Part shown: one piece after another, positions 12,491-20,925 of the stretch
Numbering within the stretch: position 1 is the first letter of the stretch
Layout: each line of letters opens with the position of its first letter
Source: DASXBJ01 sp036491755
GTDB taxonomy: Bacteria; Chloroflexota; Dormibacteria; Dormibacterales; Dormibacteraceae
Length of the DNA: 24,310 nucleotides
Reading direction: 5' to 3'
Assembly: GCA_036491755.1 (NCBI GenBank)
Contig: DASXBJ010000124.1
Coordinates: forward strand, 1-24,310
Notes under the pieces: model-generated
Database searches by the model: none
What the model was told of the DNA's origin: nothing
What the model saw: the letters and a program-made list of their open reading frames with translations, nothing else
Made by a program: the position numbers and the translations under genes

Positions 12491-14569
12491 ATGTTTGGGG
12501 TCGTCTCGCGCCGACTGGCCGTTCTGGGTGGGGCAGCCATCCTCGCCGTGACGGGCACCTCGGTGGCCGCCCAAGCCGCCCCAACTCCCCTCAACTGGGG
12601 CCCGGTGGCCGCGACCCAGACTCCGCCCGCTCGCCTGTTCGCGGCCATGACCTTCGACTCGGCTCGCAATCGGACGGTGCTGTTCGGCGGTGGCAGCTCC
12701 AGCTTCAAGAATTACTCCGACACCTGGGAGTTCGACGGAGTCACCTGGGTGCAGCGCACTCCAGCGAACTCTCCACCCGCTCTGGTGGCCCCGGCGATGG
12801 CATTCGACAGCAGGCGCAGCGTTGCCGTCGAGTTCGGTGGGCAGACCAGCTCGGCGTACAGCGCGGACACGTGGGAGTGGGATGGCAACAACTGGACGCT
12901 CAGAACTTTCGCGGCGGCGCCTGCAGCGAGACTCTGGTCGACGATGGCGTACGACTCGGCCCGAGGCCGGATCGTCCTGTTCGGCGGCAGCAATGGTTCT
13001 GACCTCGGCGACACGTGGGAATACGACGGCACGAGCTGGACCCGCATGACGCCCGCGACGGCGCCGGCGGCCCGCTCGCAGGCTGCCATGGCGTACGACC
13101 CCGGTCTCGGCCGCGTGGTCCTGTTCGGGGGTCGCAACGCCGGCGGGCGCCTGGGCGACACATGGGAGTGGGACGGCAACAACTGGACCCAGTTCACGCC
13201 GAGCCCGAGCCCTTCTCCACGCTCCTGGCACTCGATGGCATTCGACCCCCAGGTGGGCCGCATCGTTCTGTTCGCCGGTGACCATGTCGAGCCCTATGCG
13301 CTTGGCCCGACCAATGACACCTGGGAATGGGACGGTGCCAACTGGACCCAGGACTGGACGGCGGTCACGCCGGCAGCTCGGTCCGGTCAGGCCATGGCGC
13401 TCGACCCGAACGGCCGCCTCGTGATGTTTGGTGGGTCCGACGGTTTGATCCCCGGAGTGTTCTATTCCGATACCGAGGAGCTCGGCCTCGGCATCGCCAC
13501 CCCGGCGGGGAACCCTGCCCTCAGCCTCCCCGCGAGCCAGGATTTCGGTTCCGTGAACGTAGGGGCGACGAGCGCGAGTGCTCACGTGTACGTGCTCAAC
13601 AGCGGCACGGGTCCGATGTTGACATCGATCTCCACCACCGGGGACTTCGCGGTCTCCACCACCACGTGCCCGATGTCACCCAACCCGCTGGCAGCAGGCG
13701 CGGCCTGCCTGGTCTTCTATGCATTCACTCCGACGGCTGCCGGCGACCGCTTCGGCTCGCTTGTGTTTACGGGCAACCTGCCTGGAGGATCGCAGTCGAT
13801 CGCGCTCCATGGAATCGGCATCAGCCCGGTTCCGGACTTCTCGATTTCTGCGAGCCCGAACACAATCAGTGTGGTCCAGGGTTCCAGCAGCTACACCGAC
13901 ATCCTCACCACAGCGATCGCCACGCCTGGCAGGGTCGACCTGTCCGCGCTGGTCTCGCCTGCGGGCCTCACCGCGACGGTGAGCCCGACGACAGTGGCGG
14001 CGGGTGGATTGTCGATCCTTTCTGTCAGCGCCGGCTACGGCACGGCACCCGGGACTTACACAGTGATGGTGACCGGCACAGAAGGTGCCTTCAGCCACTC
14101 GACGGCGGTGGCCGTGGCCGTGACGTTGAAGGGGATCGTGAACGGCGGCTTCGAGACGGGCGACCTGACCGGGTGGACTTCAACGGGCAGCACCGCAGTG
14201 GGTCAACAGGCGCACAGCGGCAGCTACGCCGGTCAGATGGGATCGCCGGCATTCGCCACGACCGACAGCTCGCTCGCCCAGACCTTCTCGGTGCCGGCCA
14301 CCGGCGGCAAGCTGGTGTTCTGGTACCAGACGTTCTGTCCGGACAAGGTCAAGAACGACTGGTTCACGGTTACCCTGCGCGAGGGCGATACCGGAGTCAC
14401 GACCGTCCTCCAGCGCCCCGTCTGCTCCAGGACGTTCAGCTGGACCAAGGTCGTCGCGAACCTGTCGTCGTACGCCGGACATTCTGTGACGCTGACGTTC
14501 CTGAACCACGATGACGGCAACCCTGCTGATCCGACGTTCACGCTGGTCGACGACGTCAGGCTGATCTAG
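12491..14569 (+). CDS. Secreted six-kelch protein with Hydin-type Ig and C-terminal lectin-like domains
   Basis: A 692-aa exported protein. A signal peptide (SRRLAVLGGAAILAV, Ala-rich cleavage near residue 29) is followed by six kelch repeats (about 45-335), each with an (A/S)MA(Y/F)D stretch, a VLFGG turn and mostly DTWE(W/Y/F)DG..WT, enough for one six-bladed propeller. Next come a choice-of-anchor-D/Hydin-like Ig domain (DFGSVNVGATSAS onward, about 350-440), a second Ig-like domain (DFSISASPNTISVVQGSS, about 450-545), and a C-terminal jelly-roll-like module starting NGGFETGDLTGWT and ending VDDVRLI. Four cysteines lie in the exported part, which could form two disulfides. The layout suggests binding to surface glycans or other cells; no catalytic residues were recognised. 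It stands alone between two promoters. Confidence 0.88.
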   Translation: MFGVVSRRLAVLGGAAILAVTGTSVAAQAAPTPLNWGPVAATQTPPARLFAAMTFDSARNRTVLFGGGSSSFKNYSDTWEFDGVTWVQRTPANSPPALVAPAMAFDSRRSVAVEFGGQTSSAYSADTWEWDGNNWTLRTFAAAPAARLWSTMAYDSARGRIVLFGGSNGSDLGDTWEYDGTSWTRMTPATAPAARSQAAMAYDPGLGRVVLFGGRNAGGRLGDTWEWDGNNWTQFTPSPSPSPRSWHSMAFDPQVGRIVLFAGDHVEPYALGPTNDTWEWDGANWTQDWTAVTPAARSGQAMALDPNGRLVMFGGSDGLIPGVFYSDTEELGLGIATPAGNPALSLPASQDFGSVNVGATSASAHVYVLNSGTGPMLTSISTTGDFAVSTTTCPMSPNPLAAGAACLVFYAFTPTAAGDRFGSLVFTGNLPGGSQSIALHGIGISPVPDFSISASPNTISVVQGSSSYTDILTTAIATPGRVDLSALVSPAGLTATVSPTTVAAGGLSILSVSAGYGTAPGTYTVMVTGTEGAFSHSTAVAVAVTLKGIVNGGFETGDLTGWTSTGSTAVGQQAHSGSYAGQMGSPAFATTDSSLAQTFSVPATGGKLVFWYQTFCPDKVKNDWFTVTLREGDTGVTTVLQRPVCSRTFSWTKVVANLSSYAGHSVTLTFLNHDDGNPADPTFTLVDDVRLI

Positions 14570-14614
14570 GCCTCGTCTCGGGCCGAGCTCCCGTCCGCCG
14601 GCTGCGCCCGGACT

Positions 14615-14631
14615 TCCCCGGCGAGCGGGGA
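14615..14631 (+). other. GC-rich hairpin upstream of dnaG
   Basis: TCCCCG and CGGGGA flank a 5-nt loop, and a second inverted repeat GTCCG/CGGAC (14593-14613) lies just before it. No U-run follows, so any termination of the kelch-gene transcript would be weak. It sits immediately upstream of the dnaG -10. Confidence 0.3.
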
Positions 14632-14635
14632 GGGG

Positions 14636-14641
14636 GACAAT
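14636..14641 (+). promoter_or_regulatory. -10 element for leaderless dnaG-rpoD transcript
   Basis: GACAAT ends 7 nt before the GTG at 14649, placing the predicted start one base before the start codon. The same hexamer precedes the genes at 10896 and 20263. Confidence 0.4.
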
Positions 14642-14648
14642 ACATGCA

Positions 14649-16436
14649 GTGCCCACTGCCTCGACCGATGACGCCTTCGCCGAGGTCAAGGCGAAGGTCG
14701 ACCTGGTCAAGATCGTCCAGGAACACCTCCGCCTGACCAAGCGCAACAAGGACTTCGTGGGCCTGTGCCCGTTCCATCAGGAGGACACCCCCAGCTTCAC
14801 GGTCCACCCCCAGACGCAGACCTGGTACTGCTTCGGCTGCCAGCGCCACGGCGACGTGTTCACGTTCGTCGAGCTGATCGAGAAGACGGACAAGCGCGGG
14901 GCGCTCCAGACGCTCGCCGAGCGGGCCGGCGTCGAGCTCAAGAAGCTGTCTCCGGAACAGAAGGATCGCAGCGACACCCGCAAGCGCCTGCTGGCGCTGC
15001 TCAAGCTCGCGGCCCAGTACTACGAGTACGTGCTGTGGTCGAGCCCCGCCGGCGAGCCGGGCCGCCGCCTCCTCGAGGCGCGCCGGGTCAGCGAGGAGAC
15101 CGCACGCAGGTTTCAGCTCGGCTACGCGCCGGCAGGCCGCGGCTTTGCCGAGTACCTGCGGGCCAAGAAACGCTCGCTGCAGGACGCCCAGGACGCCGGG
15201 CTCATGCGCCGCGACGGCACCGACTTCTTCGCCGAGCGACTGGTGATCCCCATCCGCGACGAGCGCAGCCAGCCCCTCGCTTTCACCGCGCGCACGGTGC
15301 GGCCCGACGAGCAGCGCAAGTACATCAACTCGCCGGAAACGCCGGCCTATGTGAAAGGACGCGTGATCTTCGGCCTCGACCTCGCCCGCGACGACATCAC
15401 GCGCCGCGGCCACGCGGCCCTGATGGAGGGGCAGTTCGACGTGATCACGGCGCACCAGTTCGGCATCACCAACGCGGTGGCCAGCTCGGGCACGGCTTTG
15501 ACCGACGATCAGGTGCGGCTCCTCAAACGCTTCACGGACGAGCTGCTGCTGGTCTTCGACGCGGATCGGGCCGGGCGCACGGCCGCGTTCAAAGCCATCG
15601 AGCTCGCCTCCGCCCACCAGATGCGCACGCGCGTCGCCACGGTGCCGGCCCCGGCCAAGGACCCGGACGAGTTCCTGCGCGGCGCCGGCCGCGAGGCGCC
15701 GGAGCGGTGGGAGGCCCTGGTCGCGGACGCGCCGTCGGGCTGGGAGTTCTGGATCCGAGACTCGCTCACCGGCCTCAATACGGGCAATCCCAACCATCTC
15801 GAGCTGGCCGCGGCCAGGGCTCGCGAGGTCCTGGACAAGATTCCCGATCCGGCCGTCCGGGAGACCTATCGAGAGCGGGCGGCAGGGTGGATCGGGGTGC
15901 AGCCCCATCTCCTGACTCCGCTGCCGCCGCAGGGCCGAGGTCCTGAACCGCGAAAAAACGGTGGCAATCAAGTGTCCGGGAACGGTTTGGCCGCCCGGCT
16001 GGTGGGGAAGAAACTGACTGTAGGCAGATACCTGCTGCAGTTGCTTGCCGTCCGGCCGGTCGCTTTCGAGCGGGTGCGAACAAAGCTCACCCCTGACGAG
16101 TTGGACGAAGAGGACCGAGGGATATACGAAAGGATGTTGGAGACATACGAGCGCGGCGGCCCCGCCGGGCTCGAAGCGGAGTTGGCGGACTACCCGCCAG
16201 AGGAACAGGACCTGATCAGACGAGCGTGGGCGGCGCCGCCGCCGAGTGTTGACGATGAGGTGGCCGAGGAGCTTGCGGAGCGTATCCGCCTCGACCACAT
16301 GAAGAGCCGGCACAGTGGGATAATCCGCGAGCTTTCCGAAGCGGAAAGGGGCCGGGATTCGGACAGGGTGGCGCGTCTCGAAGCGGAAGCCAGGGAGCTC
16401 GCCCGCGCCATCGCTGAGCTGGAAAGGAGAAGCTGA
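14649..16436 (+). CDS. dnaG: DNA primase
   Basis: A 595-aa primase that makes RNA primers at the replication fork. The N-terminal CHC2 zinc-binding domain has Cys40, His43, Cys61 and Cys64 (LCPFHQEDTPSF and WYCFGCQRHGDV). The catalytic Toprim core has the acidic residue in MEGQFD (Glu260) and the DAD metal-binding triad in FDADRAGRTA (304-306). The C-terminal 200 residues form the helical helicase-interaction region, ending in an E/R-rich helix. Length is normal. The GTG start follows a GACAAT hexamer with no ribosome site. rpoD follows closely, the conserved macromolecular-synthesis arrangement, without rpsU in front. Confidence 0.97.
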   Translation: MPTASTDDAFAEVKAKVDLVKIVQEHLRLTKRNKDFVGLCPFHQEDTPSFTVHPQTQTWYCFGCQRHGDVFTFVELIEKTDKRGALQTLAERAGVELKKLSPEQKDRSDTRKRLLALLKLAAQYYEYVLWSSPAGEPGRRLLEARRVSEETARRFQLGYAPAGRGFAEYLRAKKRSLQDAQDAGLMRRDGTDFFAERLVIPIRDERSQPLAFTARTVRPDEQRKYINSPETPAYVKGRVIFGLDLARDDITRRGHAALMEGQFDVITAHQFGITNAVASSGTALTDDQVRLLKRFTDELLLVFDADRAGRTAAFKAIELASAHQMRTRVATVPAPAKDPDEFLRGAGREAPERWEALVADAPSGWEFWIRDSLTGLNTGNPNHLELAAARAREVLDKIPDPAVRETYRERAAGWIGVQPHLLTPLPPQGRGPEPRKNGGNQVSGNGLAARLVGKKLTVGRYLLQLLAVRPVAFERVRTKLTPDELDEEDRGIYERMLETYERGGPAGLEAELADYPPEEQDLIRRAWAAPPPSVDDEVAEELAERIRLDHMKSRHSGIIRELSEAERGRDSDRVARLEAEARELARAIAELERRS

Positions 16437-16482
16437 GATCGCGCGTGTACTGAAGACGGCGGCGACGCCGAAGATCGGAAAG

Positions 16483-17898
16483 GTGGCGAAGGCCGCCGAA
16501 AAGCCGGAGCACAGGTTCGAAGACGAGCTGATGGCGGTGGCCGAGCAGCTCATCATCAAGGGCAAGGAGCAGGGCTACCTCACGCCCGACGACATCCTCC
16601 AGGGCTTCCCGGAGATCGACGCCGAGCCCGACCAGATCTTCCGCATCTTCGCCGCGTTCAAAGAGATCGGCATCGAGGTCACCGACGGCGAGAAGGATTT
16701 CGAAGAGGTCGAGCAGATCGACGACGAGATGCTTCTCGACATCGAGATGATGGACTCGGTCTCCCTTGACGACCCGGTGCGCATGTACCTCAAGGAGATC
16801 GGGCGCGTCAGCCTGCTGACGGCCAACGACGAGGTCGAGCTTGCGCAGGCTATCGAAGCCAAGCCGCTGCACGACGCCATGAAGGCGCTGAGCGTGACCG
16901 AGGAGTCGGACGGCCGGCAGCGCTCGGTCGACGAGATGCTGCCCGAGGTGATCGAGCGCCTGGCCACCGTCAAGCGCAAGGGCCAGCAGGCGCACATCGC
17001 GCTGGAGCTGCTTGGGCTGGCCGACCTGGCGAAGCTGCAGAACCTGCTCGACGCCGCCGCGGCCGAGCGCAAGCGCATCTCCACCAACGGTGTGGCACAC
17101 CCGCGTGTTCGCGCCGAGGCGCTGGAGTCGTACCGTATCGCGCGGTACCGGCTGACCGAGCGCTACGAGCGCGCGTACGAGGCCAAGCAGCGGCTGACCG
17201 AGGCCAACCTCCGGCTGGTCGTATCGATCGCCAAGAAGTACATCGGCCGCGGCATGTCCTTCCTCGACCTGATCCAGGAAGGCAACATGGGTCTGATCCG
17301 CGCGGTCGAGAAGTTCGACTACCACAAGGGATACAAGTTCTCGACATACGCCACGTGGTGGATCCGGCAGGCCATCACTCGCGCCATCGCCGACCAGGCG
17401 CGGACGATCCGCATCCCGGTGCACATGGTCGAGACCATCAACAAGCTGGTGCGCGTCTCGCGCCGCCTGCTCCAGGAGCTGGGCCGCGAGCCGAGCGACG
17501 AGGAGATCGGCGAGGAGATGGGGATCACCCCCGAAAAGGTGCGGGAGATCGTCAAGGTCTCGCAGGACCCGGTCTCGCTGGAGACCCCGATCGGCGAGGA
17601 GGAAGACTCGCACCTCGGCGACTTCGTCGAGGACCGCGAGGCGGTCTCACCCTCCGACGCCGCATCGCTGACGATGCTGCACTCCGAGGTGGAGGACGTC
17701 CTCGACACCCTCACGCCGCGCGAACGCCGCGTGCTGCAGCTGCGGTTCGGGCTGATCGACGGCCACCAGCGAACGCTGGAGGAGGTCGGCAAGCGTTTCG
17801 GCGTGACTCGCGAGCGGATCCGCCAGATCGAAGCCAAGGCGCTGCGCAAGCTCCGCCACCCCTCGCGTTCGAAGAAGCTGCGCGACTACCTGGAGTAG
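16483..17898 (+). CDS. rpoD: RNA polymerase primary sigma factor (sigma70/SigA)
   Basis: A 471-aa housekeeping sigma factor. Region 1.1-like residues are about 10-80 (EDELMAVAEQLIIKGKEQGY onward), region 1.2 is DDPVRMYLKEIGRVSLLT, and a spacer of about 100 residues separates it from region 2. Regions 2.1-2.4 include TEANLRLVVSIAKKYIGRG, FLDLIQEGNMGLIRAVEKFD and the -10 recognition segment YATWWIRQAITRAIADQART (from about residue 289). Region 4.2 is the C-terminal HTH with GVTRERIRQIEAKALRKLRH. The GTG at 16483 is preceded only by GGAAAG directly against it. The reading frame is open upstream, and AAAGGAG at 16423-16429 stands 8 nt before an in-frame ATC at 16438, so a non-canonical start adding 15 lysine-rich residues is possible. 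Confidence 0.97.
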   Translation: MAKAAEKPEHRFEDELMAVAEQLIIKGKEQGYLTPDDILQGFPEIDAEPDQIFRIFAAFKEIGIEVTDGEKDFEEVEQIDDEMLLDIEMMDSVSLDDPVRMYLKEIGRVSLLTANDEVELAQAIEAKPLHDAMKALSVTEESDGRQRSVDEMLPEVIERLATVKRKGQQAHIALELLGLADLAKLQNLLDAAAAERKRISTNGVAHPRVRAEALESYRIARYRLTERYERAYEAKQRLTEANLRLVVSIAKKYIGRGMSFLDLIQEGNMGLIRAVEKFDYHKGYKFSTYATWWIRQAITRAIADQARTIRIPVHMVETINKLVRVSRRLLQELGREPSDEEIGEEMGITPEKVREIVKVSQDPVSLETPIGEEEDSHLGDFVEDREAVSPSDAASLTMLHSEVEDVLDTLTPRERRVLQLRFGLIDGHQRTLEEVGKRFGVTRERIRQIEAKALRKLRHPSRSKKLRDYLE

Positions 17899-17922
17899 AC
17901 CTCCTCTCCCACTGTAGGAAGG

Positions 17923-17936
17923 GCCTCGAGCGAGGC
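17923..17936 (+). terminator. Short hairpin after rpoD
   Basis: GCCTC-GAGC-GAGGC is a 5-bp stem with a 4-nt loop, 25 nt after the rpoD stop, followed by GGTT. It is too short and lacks a U-run for confident termination. Confidence 0.25.
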
Positions 17937-17943
17937 GGTTCGT

Positions 17944-17949
17944 GATAAT
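17944..17949 (+). promoter_or_regulatory. Candidate -10 element for lipoprotein 1
   Basis: GATAAT, with TG directly overlapping its 5' side (GTGATAAT), is a good -10 and would start transcription near 17956, 20 nt before the GTG at 17976. This argues against the upstream TTG at 17949 as the start codon. No -35 is evident. Confidence 0.4.
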
Positions 17950-17975
17950 TGCCGCCGAACGGCGTTAAGCCTCAC

Positions 17976-18992
17976 GTGAACGCCTCGTGGGGCACCCGCC
18001 TTGCCGCACTGAGCCTGCTGACGTTCATGGCCGGCGCCTGCGGTGGCTCGCCCCAGCCGGTGGCCGCCAAGCCGTCACCCACCCCGCTGCCGCCGGGACA
18101 TACGGCCTTTTTCTACAGCACCGCTCCCGACGCGCCGGTCAAGCCGGTGGGATGGGACGGGAGCACGTACGCCTCGTTTGGCCTGGGCGGCCTGACCGGC
18201 GGTCCGGGCATCCAGTCGCCCGACGGATCCAAGCTCCTGGTCGGCGATGCGGTTTTCGATCGCGCCACCGGAGCGGTCACCCAGCTGGGCACGGTGGCCG
18301 GCAAGGGATTGCAGGTGATGTGGGCGGACGACAGCCGCCACCTCTGCCTGCTGCACCCGGCCGGCAGCTCCGAACAGGCGGGGGGCACCACCTCGGTCCT
18401 CGAGCTGCTCGAGCCGGGAATGCCCGCCAAGACCGTGGCCAAGGTCGGCCACGACGAGGCCCAGGCTTTCGCCCTGCTGAGGAGCTGCAGCGTCACCAAT
18501 GACATTGCGGTCGTCGCCCAGCGGGCGGTGCTGCCCATCAGCGACGTGTGGGCGATCCGGATCTCAACCGGCGAGGTCGTCCAGCACCTCGCATACGCCC
18601 AGGGCCAGCAGCCGGGCGCCGTGGTGGTCGCCTCCGACGGGCGGTGGATGGCCGAGGTCACGACCTCGACCTCGGTGGTCGACCTCAGCTCGGGCGCCGC
18701 AGTCGGCCACCTCGACGGAGCAGCCGTCGCCTTTTCCTCCAATGGTCGTGTGCTGGTCATGGAGGACCGGGTCGTCGACTGGACGACGAATCGCAAGTTG
18801 TGGAGCTCGCCTGCCGGCTTCAGCGCAGCGTTTGTGGCGGGGGAGCCGTCGACGTCGACGGTCGCCGTGGACGTGATGACCGGGCAGGGCTCCGCCGGGC
18901 AGGCCCCTCTGTCTCAGCTCTGGCTGGTGGCCGACTCGTTCGTCAAGCACATCGCGGACGGCGCGGTGCCCTCGTTTGTCACGGTGAACTAG
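17976..18992 (+). CDS. Lipoprotein with WD40/beta-propeller-like repeats, unknown function
   Basis: A 338-aa predicted lipoprotein. The GTG start gives a short basic n-region (Arg8), a hydrophobic stretch and the lipobox AGAC with Cys22 as the lipidation site. The mature part opens with a Pro-rich linker (KPSPTPLPPG) and continues as repeated beta strands of the form GGIQSPDGSKLLV, VMWADDSRHLCLL, VVVASDGRWMAEV and VAFSSNGRVLVME. These are the S/D-G strand pattern of WD40-like propellers. No enzyme motif is visible. It is followed by a second propeller-type lipoprotein gene, and the pair may be functionally linked. A TTG at 17949 in the same frame is a less likely start. Confidence 0.82.
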   Translation: MNASWGTRLAALSLLTFMAGACGGSPQPVAAKPSPTPLPPGHTAFFYSTAPDAPVKPVGWDGSTYASFGLGGLTGGPGIQSPDGSKLLVGDAVFDRATGAVTQLGTVAGKGLQVMWADDSRHLCLLHPAGSSEQAGGTTSVLELLEPGMPAKTVAKVGHDEAQAFALLRSCSVTNDIAVVAQRAVLPISDVWAIRISTGEVVQHLAYAQGQQPGAVVVASDGRWMAEVTTSTSVVDLSSGAAVGHLDGAAVAFSSNGRVLVMEDRVVDWTTNRKLWSSPAGFSAAFVAGEPSTSTVAVDVMTGQGSAGQAPLSQLWLVADSFVKHIADGAVPSFVTVN

Positions 18993-19065
18993 CGCCGGAA
19001 GGCCGGTGGGGAGGAGAGGGCCTGGGTAGCCCCTCCCGCCAGGGCGTTCACTCGACGAGAATCGG

Positions 19066-20217
19066 GTGGCGCCAACATTCAGGGGCAGATTGCGGAGCTG
19101 GTTGCCGGCGCTTTTCGTGCTGGCCCTTCCAGTCATCGGCGCGTGCGGCTCTCCGGCCCTCCAGATCGGCAGCGCGCCGCTGCCGCACTCGGTCGGGGGC
19201 GCCTCGTTCGACGTCATCGAGATCGACCAGGCCAACCACCTCCTGTACGCGGCCGACAGGGCGGGCGGCATCGACGTGTTCGACGTCTCGAGGTCGAAGG
19301 CGAAGTTTGTCTCGTCGATCTCGCTGCCCTCCAGCCCGAACGGCCTGGCGCTGGCGCCCGACCTGGGGCGCCTGTTCGTCGGCATGGCGGATGGATCGGT
19401 TGCGATCGTCGACGTGAAGCCGGGCTCAGCCACCACGGGCACCATCGTGCAGACGGCGAAGACGGGCGGCAAGGAGGCGGACCTCATCGACTACGCTGCG
19501 ACCACCCACCAGGTTTTTGTGAGCGGCGGGATCGATGGGACCATCACCCGAATCGATGGCACGTCCGGTGACGTCAAGGCTCACTACAAGGTGGGTTATG
19601 CGCTCGAGCAGCCGCGGTACAACCCGGCCGACGGGATGCTGTACGTGACCAGCCCCGACGCCGACGCGCTGTTTCGCATCGACCCGGCGAGCGGTGCGCT
19701 CAGGAGCAAGATGCTGCTGGGTGGGTGCCTGCCCATGGGCATGGCCATCGACGCGAGGACGGACCACGCGCTGATCGCCTGCAGGCTGTCGGTGATCGAT
19801 TGGGACCTGCGCACCGGCGGCTCGGTCAACTTTGGCCAGATTGAGGCGGGGGATGTCGTGGTGTACGACTCGAAGGTCGATCGGTTCTTCGTCGCGTCGC
19901 CGAAGAAGAGCCCCGGTGGAGCGGTCGGCATCTTCAGCGCCAACCCGGTCGATTGGGTGTCGACGGTCGTGACGGGGGCGGGGGGAAACTCGGTCGCCTA
20001 CGACGAGTTGAACGGGGTCGTGTACACGCCGGACGTGAGGCCGAACCGGGCGGGCCTGGCGAGCTTCCAGCCGCCGTCCACCGACCAAACCCTGTCGGCC
20101 GCCCTTCCGTCGCTGTGGCCGATCGGTGCGCTCCTGCTGGTGGTCGGGTTCTTCCTGGTGGTCATCGCGCGGCAGGCCGATCCGATCCGGCGGCCCGTGA
20201 CGCCTGCGGCGAAGTAA
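19066..20217 (+). CDS. YVTN/NHL-type beta-propeller lipoprotein with C-terminal TM anchor
   Basis: A 383-aa protein. The N-terminus RGRLRSWLPALFVLALPVIGAC ends in a lipobox with Cys27 (read here in two overlapping parts: basic RGRLR and box IGAC). The body shows propeller strands typical of YncE-like proteins: NHLLYAADRAGGIDVFDV, PNGLALAPDLGRLFVGMAD, GMLYVTSPDADALFRID and a final GVVYTPDVRPNR. A hydrophobic helix near the C-terminus (IGALLLVVGFFLVVIA) and a basic tail suggest a second membrane anchor, so it may be held at both ends. The GTG start lies 3 nt after GAGAAT, too close for that to be its -10; a TTG at 19090 is an alternative. Such propellers often act as binding scaffolds. Confidence 0.82.
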   Translation: MAPTFRGRLRSWLPALFVLALPVIGACGSPALQIGSAPLPHSVGGASFDVIEIDQANHLLYAADRAGGIDVFDVSRSKAKFVSSISLPSSPNGLALAPDLGRLFVGMADGSVAIVDVKPGSATTGTIVQTAKTGGKEADLIDYAATTHQVFVSGGIDGTITRIDGTSGDVKAHYKVGYALEQPRYNPADGMLYVTSPDADALFRIDPASGALRSKMLLGGCLPMGMAIDARTDHALIACRLSVIDWDLRTGGSVNFGQIEAGDVVVYDSKVDRFFVASPKKSPGGAVGIFSANPVDWVSTVVTGAGGNSVAYDELNGVVYTPDVRPNRAGLASFQPPSTDQTLSAALPSLWPIGALLLVVGFFLVVIARQADPIRRPVTPAAK

Positions 20218-20250
20218 GGCGGCACTCTTCCACCCTTAACCCTTTGGCCC

Positions 20251-20256
20251 GACAAT
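20251..20256 (+). promoter_or_regulatory. -10 element for leaderless cytidylate-kinase-like gene
   Basis: GACAAT ends 6 nt before the GTG at 20263, giving a predicted start point on the start codon. The intergenic gap from 20218 has no ribosome site. Confidence 0.45.
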
Positions 20257-20262
20257 TGAGCC

Positions 20263-20919
20263 GTGCCGGTCATCACGATCGGGCGCCAGTTGGGGGCCGG
20301 GGGCCGGACCGTCGGCGAGATGCTCGCGCGGAAGCTCAAGTACGACCTGCTGGAGTCCGAGATCATCGACAAGGTCGCGCACCGGCTGGAGCTGCCCAAA
20401 GAGGAGGTCGAGGCCGAGGACGAGCAGCCTGGCTCGCTGCTGGCCCGCCTCCTCGTGGCGCTGGGATCGGCCAGCACAGAACCTCTGATCCCGGCCGACG
20501 CCGCGGCGTGGAATCCGCCCAACACCGATCCCGCTTTCGACACTCGTAAGGCCGTGCTCCAGATCACCCAGCACGTCATCCACGAGGCGGCGCGGGCGGG
20601 GAATGTGGTGATCGTCGGCCGGGGCGGCGCCTACCTGCTGAAGGATTTTCCAGGCGCGTTGCACGTGTTCCTGCGGGCGTCGGAAGGGGTGCGGATCAAA
20701 ACGGTCATGGCCCGCCAGGGCATCGCCACCGAGGAGGAGGCAAAGCGCCGGATCAAGGTGGCCGACGAGAACTGGACCGCCTACATCCGGCAGGTCTATG
20801 GGCACGATCGAATCCACCCCGGGCATTACGACCTCGTGATCGACACCGGCCGCCTGGGCTACGACGCGACAGTGAATGTCATAGTCACGGCGCTCAGCGA
20901 ACGAAAGCCGATAACCTAG
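20263..20919 (+). CDS. Cytidylate-kinase-like family protein
   Basis: A 218-aa protein of the cytidylate kinase-like (AAK26-type) family. It begins VITIGRQLGAGGRTVGEMLA, a modified P-loop in which GRQLGAGG replaces the canonical GxxGxGKS/T, so phosphate binding may differ from true kinases. Further family landmarks are LLESEIIDKVAHRL (near 30-43), NVVIVGRGGAYLL (about 113-125), LRASEGVRIKTVM and the C-terminal YDLVIDTGRLG. The length is usual. Members are widespread as uncharacterised proteins and should not be called cmk. Two small genes follow with short spacing or overlap and probably form one operon. Confidence 0.88.
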   Translation: MPVITIGRQLGAGGRTVGEMLARKLKYDLLESEIIDKVAHRLELPKEEVEAEDEQPGSLLARLLVALGSASTEPLIPADAAAWNPPNTDPAFDTRKAVLQITQHVIHEAARAGNVVIVGRGGAYLLKDFPGALHVFLRASEGVRIKTVMARQGIATEEEAKRRIKVADENWTAYIRQVYGHDRIHPGHYDLVIDTGRLGYDATVNVIVTALSERKPIT

Positions 20920-20925
20920 TCGGCG

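Noticed and set aside
14556..17613. Long minus-strand frames (669 and 465 aa)
   Set aside because: Exactly antisense to dnaG and rpoD, whose motifs are unmistakable; no recognisable domain in the antisense frames.
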